Below are positions 63,287 to 64,000 of a stretch of 64,000 nt of DNA, piece after piece. Each line of letters starts with the position of its first letter. Positions within the stretch are counted from its first letter, which is position 1. The stretch is from Prorocentrum cordatum (lineage: Eukaryota; Sar; Dinophyceae; Prorocentrales; Prorocentraceae): contig CAUYUJ010000869.1 of assembly GCA_963575745.1 (NCBI GenBank), forward strand, positions 405,053 through 469,052, given 5' to 3'. A model generated the notes under the pieces. The model made no database searches. It was given only the letters and a program-made list of their open reading frames with translations, and was not told the DNA's origin. Position numbers and translations under genes: made by a program.

Positions 63287-64000
63287 CTCACCCGGCAAAA
63301 ATGTGCACGACCGTCCTGCATCGCACCAGGAGATCTTAAGCTGCCTCTTCCTGCTGCTTCTGATGATCGTTCTTCTCCAGACGGGCTTCGGCCACCGATT
63401 TGTCCTCAATCTGAATTCCCCTTCCTCATCGAGGTCACCGTGGCTTGACAGATAGGCCCCTCAGTGTCCTGGGCGACTCTTACACACTCCTGATGCGTAT
63501 CTCGCGGATTCCTTTGATGCCCATCCCACGCATTCCTCTTCCCCTTCCTGGCCGCATCCCCTTCTCCATTCCCTCATTCCTGCCTTCCCGGCTCCTTCCC
63601 GGCTTCCCCCCCCATTACATCATACCTCTTTGTTTCCCATGTCCCCTCTCCCCTCAGTCTGCTTCTTCTCGCACCTCGACCATCATTCCCTCTTCCTCCG
63701 GACCCTGTTCCTCATCCGCCCTGTTCACCCTGCTTCCCATTCCGACCCTCAAACTCGATCACGCCTCGTGCAATGGCTTCCTCATCCACCGACCGATCAC
63801 GCCCGCCAGTCCCGAGCTGCACTGTAGCACCATCCCGCGGGAGGAATGAACGGACCTTCGTAATTTCCGACTGTACACATACAGCTTAACACAATGTATC
63901 AACTCCTGTATGTATACACACAATACGCACATACAAATACATATACATATACACGTACACATACACACATACACATACTCATACAAATACACATACAAAT
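63287..64000. other. Upstream MRE11 intron sequence and ACATAC repeat
   Basis: CTTCC-rich sequence at 63520-63720 and an ACATAC/ACACAT repeat from 63910 to the window edge. No N-terminal MRE11 exon (D-x-HLG) is seen, so it lies further right. Confidence 0.5.

Overview
The window looks like nuclear DNA of a dinoflagellate; Prorocentrum or a relative is an inference from the style of the repeats. The grounds are GC-rich coding sequence, introns with GC, GA or GT donors and AG|G acceptors, very abundant trinucleotide microsatellites, several repeat families that stay open in many frames, and tyrosine-recombinase retroelements carrying a methyltransferase-like domain. Every coding feature I could support reads on the minus strand, so the window may be one unidirectional block.

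Layout from low to high coordinates. 1-3.7 kb holds repeats and no supported gene. 3.7-9.7 kb holds a tyrosine-recombinase (DIRS/Ngaro-like) retroelement (element A: gag-like, RT-RNase H, recombinase, methyltransferase-like) with 152-bp direct repeats at its 3' end, next to a decayed recombinase fragment (element D). 10.8-13.6 kb holds a large unknown gene. 13.9-14.9 kb holds a small spliced gene. 15.5-17.3 kb holds a C5-cytosine DNA methyltransferase broken by one frame change. 17.4-18.8 kb is repeat and a 33-bp satellite. 19.4-24.8 kb is a spliced gene fusing a transposase-like region to an unknown C-terminal half; four introns were resolved by eye, all phase 0. 26.5-27.8 kb holds the 5' ORFs of another retroelement (C). 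27.9-32.8 kb holds a second, decayed tyrosine-recombinase retroelement (B). 33-36.9 kb is microsatellite and satellite DNA. 36.9-40.5 kb is a 5'-truncated LINE with poly(A) tail and 13-bp target-site duplication.

The clearest cellular gene is MRE11, the DNA double-strand-break repair nuclease. Seven exons lie between 63.3 and 41.6 kb. They join in phase into 251 open codons and contain the GGDLFHEN, GNHDDP, HQN and WGHEH metal-site motifs. One intron is 16.4 kb long and contains microsatellites, a 77-bp satellite and unassigned coding-like sequence. The N-terminal exon lies beyond the right edge, and the C-terminal half was not found.

Most remaining sequence is low-complexity DNA whose long open frames are not evidence of genes. 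All family names come from reading motifs by eye, with no database search. Several genes carry one-base frame changes that may be decay or assembly indels.
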